Under the pieces are notes generated by a model. That model made no database searches. It saw nothing but the letters and a program-made list of their open reading frames with translations, and had not been told where the DNA came from. From positions 16,246 to 80,245 of the forward strand of contig PCBG01000014.1 in the NCBI GenBank assembly GCA_002731315.1: a stretch of 64,000 nucleotides of DNA, read 5' to 3'. This document shows, in pieces, positions 24,451-33,174 of the stretch (position 1 is its first letter; every line of letters starts with the position of its first letter). This DNA comes from Rhodospirillaceae bacterium (GTDB lineage: Bacteria > Pseudomonadota > Alphaproteobacteria > Puniceispirillales > Puniceispirillaceae). The position numbers and the translations under genes were made by a program.

Positions 24451-24993
24451 CTAGCGCGTGCGGGCGGCGATGTTTTTTGTCTGCACATAGATTCACAGCG
24501 CCTCACGCCCCTTTCCCCGGCCATAGCCGGACTTGCCATAACCGGCAAAGGGCCCGCAAATCGTGAAATCAAGGTAATCAGCGCCAAGGGGGATCGACCT
24601 GCCTTCAACGGTTTCGGCTTGGTTACTGTAATATTCAAAATAGCGCGCAGCCCCTTCAAACTCAATCACAGCCTCCCAATCGAGTTTGCCGGATTCTAGC
24701 GTCAGCATACGGGCAAACTCTTCAATATGCTGCGATAGATAGAGCCTCATCGCGGTATCCACGCGGTCACGTGCGACTCAACGCATCACCGTCAACACCC
24801 TGCTGGCGTGGTAGTTTAAGGTGGCGGCAACGGCCACATTTATATCAGCTTCATCGGCAAGCGCGATTTCGGCAAGGGCGGTACAAGTACCGAAATCCTC
24901 GACGCCGAGGCGGCCAGCGCCAGCATCAACCCATTTTCCACTTATATGATTCTGCCTGTAGGGCCCTATCTCGTTCTCCATTGCTTTTCCCAT
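24451..24993 (-). pseudogene. Aldehyde dehydrogenase remnant with the catalytic core deleted
   Basis: All pieces are in one frame. From 24993 the N-terminal region reads GPYRQNHISGKWVDAG and so on to an in-frame TGA (24778-24780). The same frame continues DTAMRLYLSQHIEEFARMLTLESGK (24762 onward), through ARYFEYYSNQAETVEG to LGADYLDFT, and then jumps straight to the family's C-terminal AGYGKSGYGRGKGREAL. A second TGA follows and then IYVQTKNIAA to TAG at 24453. About 300 residues, including the cofactor domain and catalytic Cys, are missing. Clearly non-functional. Confidence 0.88.
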
Positions 24994-25167
24994 TATTCCA
25001 GAACGCCGGAGTTATACAGTGTCGGAAGTGCTGAACTTTCATTGTTGCGGACCCTTGCGCAGCCCTCAAGACTGTCAATTGCGTGTCGCAGGAAAAGGGT
25101 TTAATCAGCTAAGTGACGAAATAATCGATCTTAAATCACGTGCAACGTGGATAATGGGAACAAACAG

Positions 25168-26406
25168 ATGTGTGTTGTGATTGTAGGTGCCAGCCATGCT
25201 GGCATTGCCTGTGCCGAGGCTTTGCGCCAGAACGGCTTTGACGGCGGTATCACCATGATTGAGCGGTTGCCCGGCCTACCGCTTGAACGCCCACCGCTGT
25301 CTAAGACATTTTTGGGTGCAGACCCGTCAGATGATGCGCGATTTGCCTTTCGCGCGGCAGACTGGTTCGAGTCACGGTCGATAAGTCTGCGATCCGGCCT
25401 CATGGTAACCGGCATTGATGCCGATGCGCGCCGGCTGTCAACCGATGACGGCAGAATATTTGAGTATGGCCAGCTTGTGTTGGCGACCGGCGCGACACCC
25501 CGCCGTCTGCCATCTACCGAGGGGCTTTCGGGTGTTTTCGAATTGCGCCACCCGGGTGACGCACGCGCCATACGCGATGCGCTGGCGCATCATCGAAATG
25601 CGGTAATTGTTGGGGGTGGATATATTGGCCTTGAGGTGGCCGCCAGCCTAGTTAAGCGCGGTGTGACGGTATCGGTGATTGAGGCCGCGGACAGGGTGCT
25701 GCCACGGGTGGCCAGCCCGCCCATCTCGGCATTTTTTGACTCGCGTCATCGCGAATCTGGTGTTGACCTGCATATTGGTGACGGGGTGGCCGATATCCTG
25801 TCAAACGGTACGGCGTTCGCCGGTGTCCGCTGTACAGGGGGGGCTAAAATCAAGGCAGATATGCTGGTTGTTGGAATCGGAGTAACGCCAGAAACGGAGC
25901 TTGCCACCATGGCGGGATGCGCAACTGGTAACGGCATTCTGGTTGGCGCAGACATGGCGACGAACATCGACGGAATCTATGCCATTGGCGATGGTGCATT
26001 GATAACAGAAAATGCAGCGCCGGCCATCGGCCCGTCACCTCTCCGGATTGAATCGGTGCATAATGCGCAGGATTCAGGCGCACGCGCTGCGGCGACCATC
26101 AACGGGCATCAACCGCCGCCGCATCAGGCCCCATGGTTTTGGTCGGAACAGTATGATGTGCGGCTGCAATCAGCTGGGATTGTGCCAGCGGCAGCGAATG
26201 ATGTTGTATATGTCCGGCGACCGGGCAAGCGTGAACCGGGTTTCTCGGTATGGACTGTTGCGAGCGGCAATTTCTGCGCTGTCGAAGCGGTGCAGGATCC
26301 AGCGGGGTACATGCTTGGCAAAAAATGTCTTGAGCGCGGCCTGTCGCCGGATCCGGCGCAGATTGCTGACCCTAATTTTGACATGAAATCATTTGTCGCG
26401 GGATAG
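25168..26406 (+). CDS. FAD-dependent ferredoxin/rubredoxin reductase family protein
   Basis: The 412-residue product has an FAD site at the N-terminus (VVIVGASHAGIACAEALR), an NAD(P)H site in the middle (VIVGGGYIGLEVAASLVKRG), the FAD-closing motif in NIDGIYAIGDGA, and a C-terminal reductase domain ending with WFWSEQYD...LQSAG. This is the layout of reductases that feed electrons to Rieske oxygenases or cytochrome P450 via a ferredoxin. Neither partner is encoded nearby. A GTG at 25147 is an alternative start but has no ribosome-binding site. Confidence 0.9.
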   Translation: MCVVIVGASHAGIACAEALRQNGFDGGITMIERLPGLPLERPPLSKTFLGADPSDDARFAFRAADWFESRSISLRSGLMVTGIDADARRLSTDDGRIFEYGQLVLATGATPRRLPSTEGLSGVFELRHPGDARAIRDALAHHRNAVIVGGGYIGLEVAASLVKRGVTVSVIEAADRVLPRVASPPISAFFDSRHRESGVDLHIGDGVADILSNGTAFAGVRCTGGAKIKADMLVVGIGVTPETELATMAGCATGNGILVGADMATNIDGIYAIGDGALITENAAPAIGPSPLRIESVHNAQDSGARAAATINGHQPPPHQAPWFWSEQYDVRLQSAGIVPAAANDVVYVRRPGKREPGFSVWTVASGNFCAVEAVQDPAGYMLGKKCLERGLSPDPAQIADPNFDMKSFVAG

Positions 26407-26483
26407 ACGGCGCAAAAACTCGGCAAGGTTAATCATCTTGCCTGTTAGGCAGGAATGCCTGCACAGTTGAAGCGGTAAAGGCA

Positions 26484-27572
26484 ATGGCTTGTATCAGCCA
26501 GGCCAGCATGGAGTTGATGGTTATGAACTATGCAGGAATGACTCGTGGAAATACATCAGCACGTGTCGATATGCGCAGTGATACGGTCACTAGACCAACT
26601 GATGGCATGCGCGCCGCCATGATTTCGGCCGAGATAGGTGATGATGTCTATGGTGACGATCCCACGGTAAACGCCCTTCAGAACCGGGTGGCGGGGATGC
26701 TCGGCAAAGAAGCAGCGCTGTTCATGTCGAGCGGCACGCAGTCAAACCTTTGCGCTATGCTGGGTCATTGCGCGCGGGGTGAGGAAATCCTGACCGGCAG
26801 CGAGTATCATGTGTTCATTGACGAGGCCGGCGGTGCATCGGTGCTTGGCGGGATCATGTTTGCCCCGATGCCGATTGCCGAGGATGGCAGTCTCAACCCG
26901 GACGATATAGACCGGACAATCAAGCCGGATGATGAGCATTGCCCTATTTCAACTTTGCTGACCCTTGAAAATACCTGGCATGGACGTGTTATCCCGCCCG
27001 AGAAGATCCATGCTGCGGCGCAGCGTGGCAAGGACCATGGGCTGGCAGTGCATTTTGACGGTGCCCGTATGATGAATGCCTGTGTTAAGCTTGGCATGTC
27101 GCCGGCGCAACTGACAGCGGGTGCGGATTCAGTGTCGATGTGCATGTCAAAAGGGCTCGGCGCACCAGCAGGCACTGTTCTGGCGGGTTCAAAGGCACTC
27201 ATCCGACGGGCGCATCGTGCGCGCAAACTGCTGGGTGGCGGCATGCGGCAGGTTGGCGTTCTGGCGGCAGCGGCGCTCTATGCGCTGGACCATCATGTCG
27301 AGCGGTTGGACGATGACCATGCTAATGCCATTCGTCTTGGTGAACAGCTGCGCAAGCTGGACAAGCTGGATGTCGATATGGATGTGGTGGACAGCAATAT
27401 GGTGTTTGTGAACATCCCCGAGGGGGCTTCAACGCGGTTGCAGGCCTATTTGCACGAGCGTGGTATTCTGGTGAACGCTGCCGAACCACAAATGCGTCTT
27501 GTTACCCATCTTGATTGCGGCGCTGATGAGGTGGATTTGTTTGTGGATGAAATCCGAGGCTTTTTTGCCTGA
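26484..27572 (+). CDS. ltaE: Low-specificity L-threonine aldolase
   Basis: A PLP enzyme that splits L-threonine or L-allo-threonine into glycine and acetaldehyde. The 362-residue frame holds DMRSDTVTRPTDGMRAAM, the GDDVYGDDPTV block, HFDGARMMNA and the PLP-lysine motif SMCMSKGLGAPAGTVLAGS. The exact start is uncertain: ATGs at 26484, 26508, 26517, 26523 and 26538 are in frame, and the conserved part begins about 25 residues in. dmdA follows 84 bases later in the same direction. Confidence 0.93.
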   Translation: MACISQASMELMVMNYAGMTRGNTSARVDMRSDTVTRPTDGMRAAMISAEIGDDVYGDDPTVNALQNRVAGMLGKEAALFMSSGTQSNLCAMLGHCARGEEILTGSEYHVFIDEAGGASVLGGIMFAPMPIAEDGSLNPDDIDRTIKPDDEHCPISTLLTLENTWHGRVIPPEKIHAAAQRGKDHGLAVHFDGARMMNACVKLGMSPAQLTAGADSVSMCMSKGLGAPAGTVLAGSKALIRRAHRARKLLGGGMRQVGVLAAAALYALDHHVERLDDDHANAIRLGEQLRKLDKLDVDMDVVDSNMVFVNIPEGASTRLQAYLHERGILVNAAEPQMRLVTHLDCGADEVDLFVDEIRGFFA

Positions 27573-27656
27573 ACCGATCCAGCTTGTGACGGATTGTGGA
27601 TATTGTCCTTAATTGCCTGTGGCAGTCTCCAAGTTCGATGATGCGAGGGTTTTACG

Positions 27657-28766
27657 ATGTCTATTGCGCTTTCCATCGGGCCAAGGGTCCGTAAAAGCCC
27701 GTTTTTTGAAGCCGCACGCAAAGCCGGCATGTCCAGCGCCAGCGTTTATAATCATATGTATATGCCGACCGGCTATGGTGACCCGGCTGCCGAATATGAC
27801 AGGTTGGTGAACCATGTCGCGATGTGGGATGTCGGTGTTGAACGGCAGGTGGCGCTCAAAGGGCCGGATGCGCTGGCGCTGGCGCGTTATCTGACACCAC
27901 GCAATCTAGATGGGATCACCATCGGGCAGGGAAAATATGCGCCGATCTGCAATTATGAAGGCATATTGATCAATGATCCGGTCTTGCTGCAGGTCGGCGA
28001 GCATGAATTCTGGTTTTCCATCGCCGATAGCGATATTGCCCTCTGGGCAGGTGGTATTGCTGGCGCTCGGGGTATGGATGTGCAGGTTTTTGAGCCCGAT
28101 GTCTCTCCGCTGGCCGTACAAGGTCCGAAGTCATTAGACGTAGTAGCCGATCTTTGTGGCGATTGGGTCCGGGATCTGAAATATTTCGCCTTTCGCGAAC
28201 ATGAACTGAACGGCATTCCGTTCATCTTGGCGAGGTCTGGTTGGTCAAAACAGGGCGGTTTTGAATTCTATCTTCGTGATAGCAGCAAGGGTGCGGCCCT
28301 GTGGGATAGGGTGGCGGAAGCTGGCAGGCCTTATGGCATTGGCCCTGGCACACCCAATTACATTGAACGGGTGGAAAGCGGATTGGTGTCCTATGGCGCA
28401 GATACTGATGAGATGACAAACCCGTTTGAGTTGGGGCTCGACAGGTTCATAAATGTTGATCAGCCACATGATTTTGTCGGCAAACCAGCACTGCAAGCAA
28501 TCCGTGACAAGGGGGTGAGCCGCCGGTTCATGGGACTGCTAATTGGGGGTGAGCCGTTTGTCACCACCAATGAAAACTGGTGGGATCTAAGCTGGAACAG
28601 CGCTTGTGTCGGTTATGTATGCGCCAGTGCCTATTCGCCGCGTGCACAATCCAATATCGCCGTCGCCATGGTGAATATGGATGCGATTGCTCCCGGAACA
28701 GCAGTGAATGTTCATACCGAAAACGGCATCCGTCAGGCGGAAGTAGTGCAGCTGCCCATCGTCTAG
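27657..28766 (+). CDS. dmdA: Dimethylsulfoniopropionate demethylase
   Basis: DmdA moves a methyl group from DMSP to tetrahydrofolate, leaving methylmercaptopropionate, the first step of DMSP demethylation in marine bacteria. The 369-residue product belongs to the GcvT/aminomethyltransferase fold but shows DmdA features instead of GcvT ones: the N-terminal RVRKSPFFEAARKAGMS...YNHMYMPTGY block, WDVGVERQVALKGPDAL, and WSKQGGFEFYLRD. As I recall the SAR11 enzyme has the same length. GcvT proper and sarcosine/dimethylglycine oxidases are the alternatives; the N-terminal block makes them unlikely. Divided from threonine aldolase by 84 bases; no other DMSP gene is seen. Confidence 0.9.
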   Translation: MSIALSIGPRVRKSPFFEAARKAGMSSASVYNHMYMPTGYGDPAAEYDRLVNHVAMWDVGVERQVALKGPDALALARYLTPRNLDGITIGQGKYAPICNYEGILINDPVLLQVGEHEFWFSIADSDIALWAGGIAGARGMDVQVFEPDVSPLAVQGPKSLDVVADLCGDWVRDLKYFAFREHELNGIPFILARSGWSKQGGFEFYLRDSSKGAALWDRVAEAGRPYGIGPGTPNYIERVESGLVSYGADTDEMTNPFELGLDRFINVDQPHDFVGKPALQAIRDKGVSRRFMGLLIGGEPFVTTNENWWDLSWNSACVGYVCASAYSPRAQSNIAVAMVNMDAIAPGTAVNVHTENGIRQAEVVQLPIV

Positions 28767-28822
28767 CGGCCACCTAGCCAGCCAGTGACAGTCGCTGCAC
28801 CTCAATTTATCGATCTTGGATT

Positions 28823-29032
28823 TTATTCAACTAGAGATAAATTCACAGCAGCCAATCGGCCATTGCGTTGTTCCGCAAGTTCATAAGAGACACGCTGCCC
28901 CTCATTCAACTCGTTAAGTCCCGAATTTTGGACGGCGGTAATATGCACGAATACATCACTGCCTTCTTCATCCGGATTGATAAAGCCATACCCTTTCTGG
29001 GTATTGAACCATTTTACAGTGCCCTCAGACAT
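28823..29032 (-). CDS. cspA: Cold-shock domain protein
   Basis: A 69-residue single cold-shock (OB-fold) domain that binds single-stranded RNA/DNA. RNP1 is KGYGFI and RNP2 is VFVHI, with GTVKWFNTQ before them. It is monocistronic and faces dmdA convergently (56-base gap). The 323 bases upstream may include a long untranslated leader as in other csp genes, but I found no conserved box. Confidence 0.95.
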   Translation of the reverse strand: MSEGTVKWFNTQKGYGFINPDEEGSDVFVHITAVQNSGLNELNEGQRVSYELAEQRNGRLAAVNLSLVE

Positions 29033-29355
29033 TCTATAAAACTCCTTGCACAGCGTTATCGCCGCTAATATCGCTGCCTAGTCACATATTCCACATGAGC
29101 ACTGTTCGCACGGGAACAACAATGCACGTTACTTCGCGGCTACTTAATGAGGTAAGGATTTCAGATCAAAGTCAATCTCTAGCCCTGCGTCAAAAAGCCA
29201 TCTGCCTAAATTTGGGCTTTAAATGTTGCGTTGGTGTGACAAGCGGCGCGTCAAAGGCGGCTGTGATGGCTTTCCCCCGGTTCCCCGGTGGCGGTGACAC
29301 ATGGCAGCCAAGATTGCATTCGTGATGTGTTCGCCCGCGGCTAGCAAGCGTTGAA
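29033..29355. other. Intergenic region between cspA and a permease relic
   Basis: These 323 bases hold no credible gene on either strand. They should contain the cspA promoter and leader at the left end, and may contain the eroded N-terminal part of the RarD-type pseudogene at the right end. Confidence 0.5.
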
Positions 29356-30108
29356 ATGTCAGGGAGCCGCGCTTTGTCCGCCAGAGATATCCAACCATTC
29401 GGCGTAGACATTGCGCTTTCTAAACCCGCTGCGCGTCTTGGTTTCATAATGTCATGTGGTCAATTGACCCTGAATGGGGGTGTGTTCGTCTATGCCACCA
29501 TGTTACGCAAAGTCGATCAGGCGGCACTGGAACATTTCATTTATCCGCTGGTTCCTGTCATGTTCAGCGCTGCGCTGCGCTGCTATGTTGAAAGCTGGAC
29601 AGGTTGGGCTGGGTTGTGATTGGACTTGTTGCCCGCGGTGTACTGTTCAAGACGCGACTGATCGGCGGCGTGCCCTGAATTGCCTTGATCCTTAATGTTT
29701 CCGTTGTGCTCTATGCCTTGGCGCTCAAATGGCTGGGCGTTGCCTCCTTGCTGCGCATGTACATAGAAACGTTGATATTGATCCCGCCTGCCATTCTCTA
29801 AATTCTATGGATGTATATAAAAAAGGTGACCGATCTTTTTCCGCAGTGTCGCGATGAACACGATGTTCTCGGTGTCGGTCGGTGTCATCACTGTGGCGCC
29901 GCGGCTAATGTATCATGCCGGCAACCGCGATCTATAGATCATAGTTGCCGGGCTGTTGTTTTATGCCAATGCCACAACACAGATGCTGATTGGTATCTAA
30001 TATTTCCAAGTGCCGTTGCCGCGAAGCGAGGCGGTTACTTTTGGCCTTATCTGGTGCGGTCTTGCGCTGTATTTTCTCAGCTGCCGCCCAAATGGGCCAG
30101 CAGTTTGA
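29356..30108 (+). pseudogene. RarD/EamA-type permease, heavily decayed
   Basis: Fragments in two frames line up with a RarD-type (drug/metabolite transporter) protein in order. LNGGVFVYATMLRKVDQAALEHFIYPL is in one frame (about 29471-29550). LIGGVP, a stop where Trp is usual, then IALILNVSVVLYALALK and LRMYIETLILIPPAIL are in another. VSVGVITVAPRLMYHAGNRDL, two further stops, and REAVTFGLIWCGLALYFLS are back in the first, ending at TGA 30106-30108. At least two frameshifts and three internal stops. It abuts the convergent cyclophilin gene by seven bases. Confidence 0.82.
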
Positions 30109-30115
30109 GTCCGGT

Positions 30116-30631
30116 TCAGTCGATAATTTTGGCGCTGATGATTTGGTCCGGGTTGGCTGGCGGTTCACCCGGTGTGATGTTGTAGACATTTTCCATGCCG
30201 CGTTCGACCTGACCCCAGACCGTGTATTGACCGCTCAGGTGGCCGCATCCGTCAAAACAGATAAAGAACTGGCTGTCACCCGAATTCGGGTCCATCGCAC
30301 GGGCCATGCCGACCGTACCAACCTGATATTGATAGTCGGTAAATTCAGCATCGAGTTTCTGACCGGATCCACCCATGCCGGTGCCGTCTGGATCGCCGGT
30401 CTGCGCCATGAAGCCGGGAATAACACGGTGAAAGATGACACCATCATAGAAGCCGCTACTGGCAAGCTCTGTAATCCGCGCCACATGGTTTGGCGCCAGC
30501 TCGGGCAACATTTTGATTTCAATCTGGCCCTTGGTTGTTTCAAGAAGCAGCGTTTGCCCGCTGTCGGCATTTGTATTGTTTGTCATGATCAGAAAACAGG
30601 CTCCTGTTAAAGCTGTAAGAAAAATGCGCAT
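30116..30631 (-). CDS. ppiA: Periplasmic cyclophilin-type peptidyl-prolyl isomerase
   Basis: The 171-residue product has a short signal peptide (about 22 residues) and a small bacterial cyclophilin domain with FHRVIPGFMAQTGD, GMARAMDPNSGDSQFFI and YTVWGQV motifs, including the catalytic Arg and Phe-Met-Gln. It catalyses cis-trans isomerisation of proline bonds in envelope proteins. Inside the cell it would most likely act in the periplasm. It is 54 bases after uspA and may be read from the same transcript. Confidence 0.92.
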   Translation of the reverse strand: MRIFLTALTGACFLIMTNNTNADSGQTLLLETTKGQIEIKMLPELAPNHVARITELASSGFYDGVIFHRVIPGFMAQTGDPDGTGMGGSGQKLDAEFTDYQYQVGTVGMARAMDPNSGDSQFFICFDGCGHLSGQYTVWGQVERGMENVYNITPGEPPANPDQIISAKIID

Positions 30632-30685
30632 GGGTCAATCCGATGTGATGATTGAGGAAACTAGGAACAAGCCGGTGACAGCACC

Positions 30686-31156
30686 TTAGAACAGCGCGTC
30701 AAGCTGTTCATCGCTGAGGTTGCCGGGTACAACGGTTATGGGCACGCGGCACTTGCTGGCACCGTTGGCCATCAGGAATGTGATAAGAGGACCGGCAGTG
30801 TCAGACTTGGTGGCGGCGCCCAGCACGAGAAGACTGATCTGTAACTCTTCGTCGATCAAGGTCAGCAATTCCTCGCGCATATCACCTTCGCGCACATACA
30901 TGACGGGCGTCTCGCCAGTCAGATCGCGTGCGTATTTAGCGTGGATCGCCATTTTGGTTTCGGCTTCCTCACGCGCTTCGGCGCGCATAATTTCGCCGAC
31001 GCCCGCCCAATATTCAAAACCCTCGGCAGAAAAGCAATAGAGCAAGCCAACTTTGCCGCCGACAGCATTTGCCCGGCCACATGCAAAGCAAAGTGCCTGA
31101 TGCATCTCCTCGGATTCATCGACGACGACTAGAAAAAGCGGATCTTTCTTGGCCAT
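30686..31156 (-). CDS. Universal stress protein family (UspA)
   Basis: The 156-residue product is a single Usp domain: LFLVVVDESEEMHQAL at the start, a middle stretch with the D-x-x-E helix, and VLGAATKSD followed by ASKCRVPITVVPG at the end. The classical ATP motif G-x2-G-x9-G-S/T is not well kept, so ATP binding is uncertain. AGGAAGGGG precedes the ATG. It follows the TIGR02186-like gene after 17 bases. Confidence 0.85.
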   Translation of the reverse strand: MAKKDPLFLVVVDESEEMHQALCFACGRANAVGGKVGLLYCFSAEGFEYWAGVGEIMRAEAREEAETKMAIHAKYARDLTGETPVMYVREGDMREELLTLIDEELQISLLVLGAATKSDTAGPLITFLMANGASKCRVPITVVPGNLSDEQLDALF

Positions 31157-31173
31157 TTGATTGCCCCTTCCTG

Positions 31174-32022
31174 CTAACCGCGGCGGAACGCCGCCGCTGC
31201 CAGCCAGCCAGATGCCACCGCAAAGGCAATGGCGAACAGGCCGTAGAACAACGAGTAGTTATGCGCAAACCGGTAAATCAGCGCGCTCAAACCCGCTTTC
31301 ATGACCTTCATATCGGTCTTGCTTTCATTTATTGCAACGCCATCTCGGAAATGCATCACGCGAATAACATAGGCGCCAGGTGGCACATTGCTGGGAAGGG
31401 ACAGTGCAGTGCGATACAGCATATCCTGTTGGGTTACCACGGCACCACTCTTGGTGCTCCACAGACCCATGCGTGTCATATTGCGCGCCAGCCCTTCGGT
31501 TTGGGCAGATGTGCCGGCCACGGGGGCGCCGGTGGCACTTTCATCTCCAGAGCCATGTCCATTATTAAGTATGGCAGCCTTTGCCATACGCAACCCTTGG
31601 GTGTCTGCGCCTATGCCAGCATCGCCGAGCACTTCGCTCGCGGCGATTTCGGTCAGGGGACGTGTTGAAAACAGATGGTAAAAGCTGGGCACCGCCATCC
31701 ATTTCACCGTCTCAACATTGACCCAGATGCCGGCTTTCTGTTCTTTGCGGCGCTGCAGAAGGTCTGTAGACGGGCCACGCACTTCGAGGATCAGATCGTC
31801 GCCCGGCATGCCGCGATAGGCGCCAAACAGCAAAAGCTCGGTCCCGTGGTACCCGCTGGTGATTTCAACGAGATCTTCTGACAGGTCGGCGACAACATGA
31901 TTGGGCGCGGCCTGTGCCGGGATGACAAATGTCGCTGCGATCAAACCTAGCAGAACTGTGAACAGCGCAAGTCCGGCATAGCGCATCTTAAGTCGGATAG
32001 GGCGGGTGCGTATGACTATCAT
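31174..32022 (-). CDS. TIGR02186-like membrane/periplasmic protein
   Basis: The 282-residue product has an N-terminal membrane helix or uncleaved signal (about 13-38), a periplasmic beta-rich domain beginning HVVADLSEDLVEITSGYHG and containing LLLFGAYRG, and a C-terminal membrane helix (about 256-278). I recognise this as the alphaproteobacterial family known as TIGR02186, which has no assigned function and is usually found beside a TSUP permease, as here. Its ATG overlaps the permease stop by four bases, so the two are probably made in fixed ratio. Confidence 0.75.
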   Translation of the reverse strand: MIVIRTRPIRLKMRYAGLALFTVLLGLIAATFVIPAQAAPNHVVADLSEDLVEITSGYHGTELLLFGAYRGMPGDDLILEVRGPSTDLLQRRKEQKAGIWVNVETVKWMAVPSFYHLFSTRPLTEIAASEVLGDAGIGADTQGLRMAKAAILNNGHGSGDESATGAPVAGTSAQTEGLARNMTRMGLWSTKSGAVVTQQDMLYRTALSLPSNVPPGAYVIRVMHFRDGVAINESKTDMKVMKAGLSALIYRFAHNYSLFYGLFAIAFAVASGWLAAAAFRRG

Positions 32023-32933
32023 CGCAGTAGCTCCACTGACATTAGATCTTCCGGTACAACAGCAAGGTCAAACATGATCTTGATGCAGACAGCCAGCACC
32101 ATGAGCGCCAAAAGGCCGCGCAGCTGCTCGCCGCGCAGGCGCGCGCCAAAACGGCTGCCAAACTGGGCACCGATAACAGCCCCAAACAACAGCAGCCCGG
32201 CCAGAACAAAATCGACTGTTTGCGTCTGGATGGACTGCAACAGCGTGACGTTTGCGGTTACGAAAATGATCTGGAACAGGGATGTGCCAACAACAACAGC
32301 GGTCGGCATGCCAAGCAGATAGATCATTGCTGGCACCATGATAAATCCGCCGCCTACACCCATGATGGCCGCCAGAATGCCGACAAAGGCGCCGATGAGC
32401 AATGGCGGGATGGCACTGATATAAAGTTTTGAGCGCCGAAACCGCATTTTAAGCGGCAAGCCGTGGAACCAGTTATGTTGGTGCAGCTTGCGGCGCATCC
32501 CGCCAGGCTGTTTTGAACGGATGATAGTCCGCACGCTCTCGGTCAGCATCAGCGTTCCGATAATGCCCAGAAACACCACATAGGATAACTGGATCACAAG
32601 GTCGATCTGGCCGATGGACTGCAGATATTTAAACAGCATTACACCAAGGGACGAGCCGATGACACCACCTGCCATCAGAATGCCGCCCATTTTGAAATCC
32701 ACATTACCGCGCCGCATGTGCGCCAGAACGCCAGATACCGATGAAGCCACAATCTGGTTTGCTTCGGTCGATACTGCCACCGCTGGCGGTATACCAAAAA
32801 AGATCAACAGCGGAGTCATCAAAAACCCGCCGCCAACACCAAATAAGCCTGATAGAAAACCGACACCGCCACCGAGCCCGATGATCACGCCGATATGCAT
32901 CGACACTTCGGCAATGGGTAAATAGATATACAT
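32019..32933 (-). CDS. TSUP (TauE/SafE) family permease
   Basis: The 304-residue product has eight or nine membrane helices arranged as two related halves, each with the family motif: FGVGGGFLMTPLLIFF near residue 35 and MGVGGGFIMVPAMIYLLG near residue 195. Members carry small anions, often organosulfur compounds or sulfite, out of or into the cell. The substrate here is unknown; the nearby DMSP demethylase makes a sulfur compound conceivable but not shown. First gene of a minus-strand unit with TIGR02186, UspA and probably cyclophilin. Confidence 0.88.
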   Translation of the reverse strand: MYIYLPIAEVSMHIGVIIGLGGGVGFLSGLFGVGGGFLMTPLLIFFGIPPAVAVSTEANQIVASSVSGVLAHMRRGNVDFKMGGILMAGGVIGSSLGVMLFKYLQSIGQIDLVIQLSYVVFLGIIGTLMLTESVRTIIRSKQPGGMRRKLHQHNWFHGLPLKMRFRRSKLYISAIPPLLIGAFVGILAAIMGVGGGFIMVPAMIYLLGMPTAVVVGTSLFQIIFVTANVTLLQSIQTQTVDFVLAGLLLFGAVIGAQFGSRFGARLRGEQLRGLLALMVLAVCIKIMFDLAVVPEDLMSVELLR

Positions 32934-33174
32934 TCAAAAGGAACCGTTGGATCACGTTGCCTGGATGCAATGCCAAGCCGAGCTATTCGGAATTGGCCGT
33001 ATCATATGCGCGCAGCGTTGCCTGATACAACGGGAAAACGACAGCGCTTGTTCACCCTCGGACGTCTTGGTCCAAATGATCATGACAGCAGCGGGTCACC
33101 GACAGTCAATATTTCTTGCCTTTGATGTGATCACTTGGATTTATCTTATATTCCTGTCGCGCTATCATACGGTT

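Noticed and set aside
27657..28766. Glycine-cleavage T protein (gcvT) or dimethylglycine dehydrogenase as the name for this gene
   Set aside because: No gcvH or gcvP is adjacent, no FAD domain is fused, and the N-terminal region matches DmdA.
29990..30610. A 206-codon plus-strand frame across the cyclophilin gene
   Set aside because: Its right part is the mirror of the cyclophilin gene on the minus strand, which has clear family motifs; its left part is made of pseudogene DNA.
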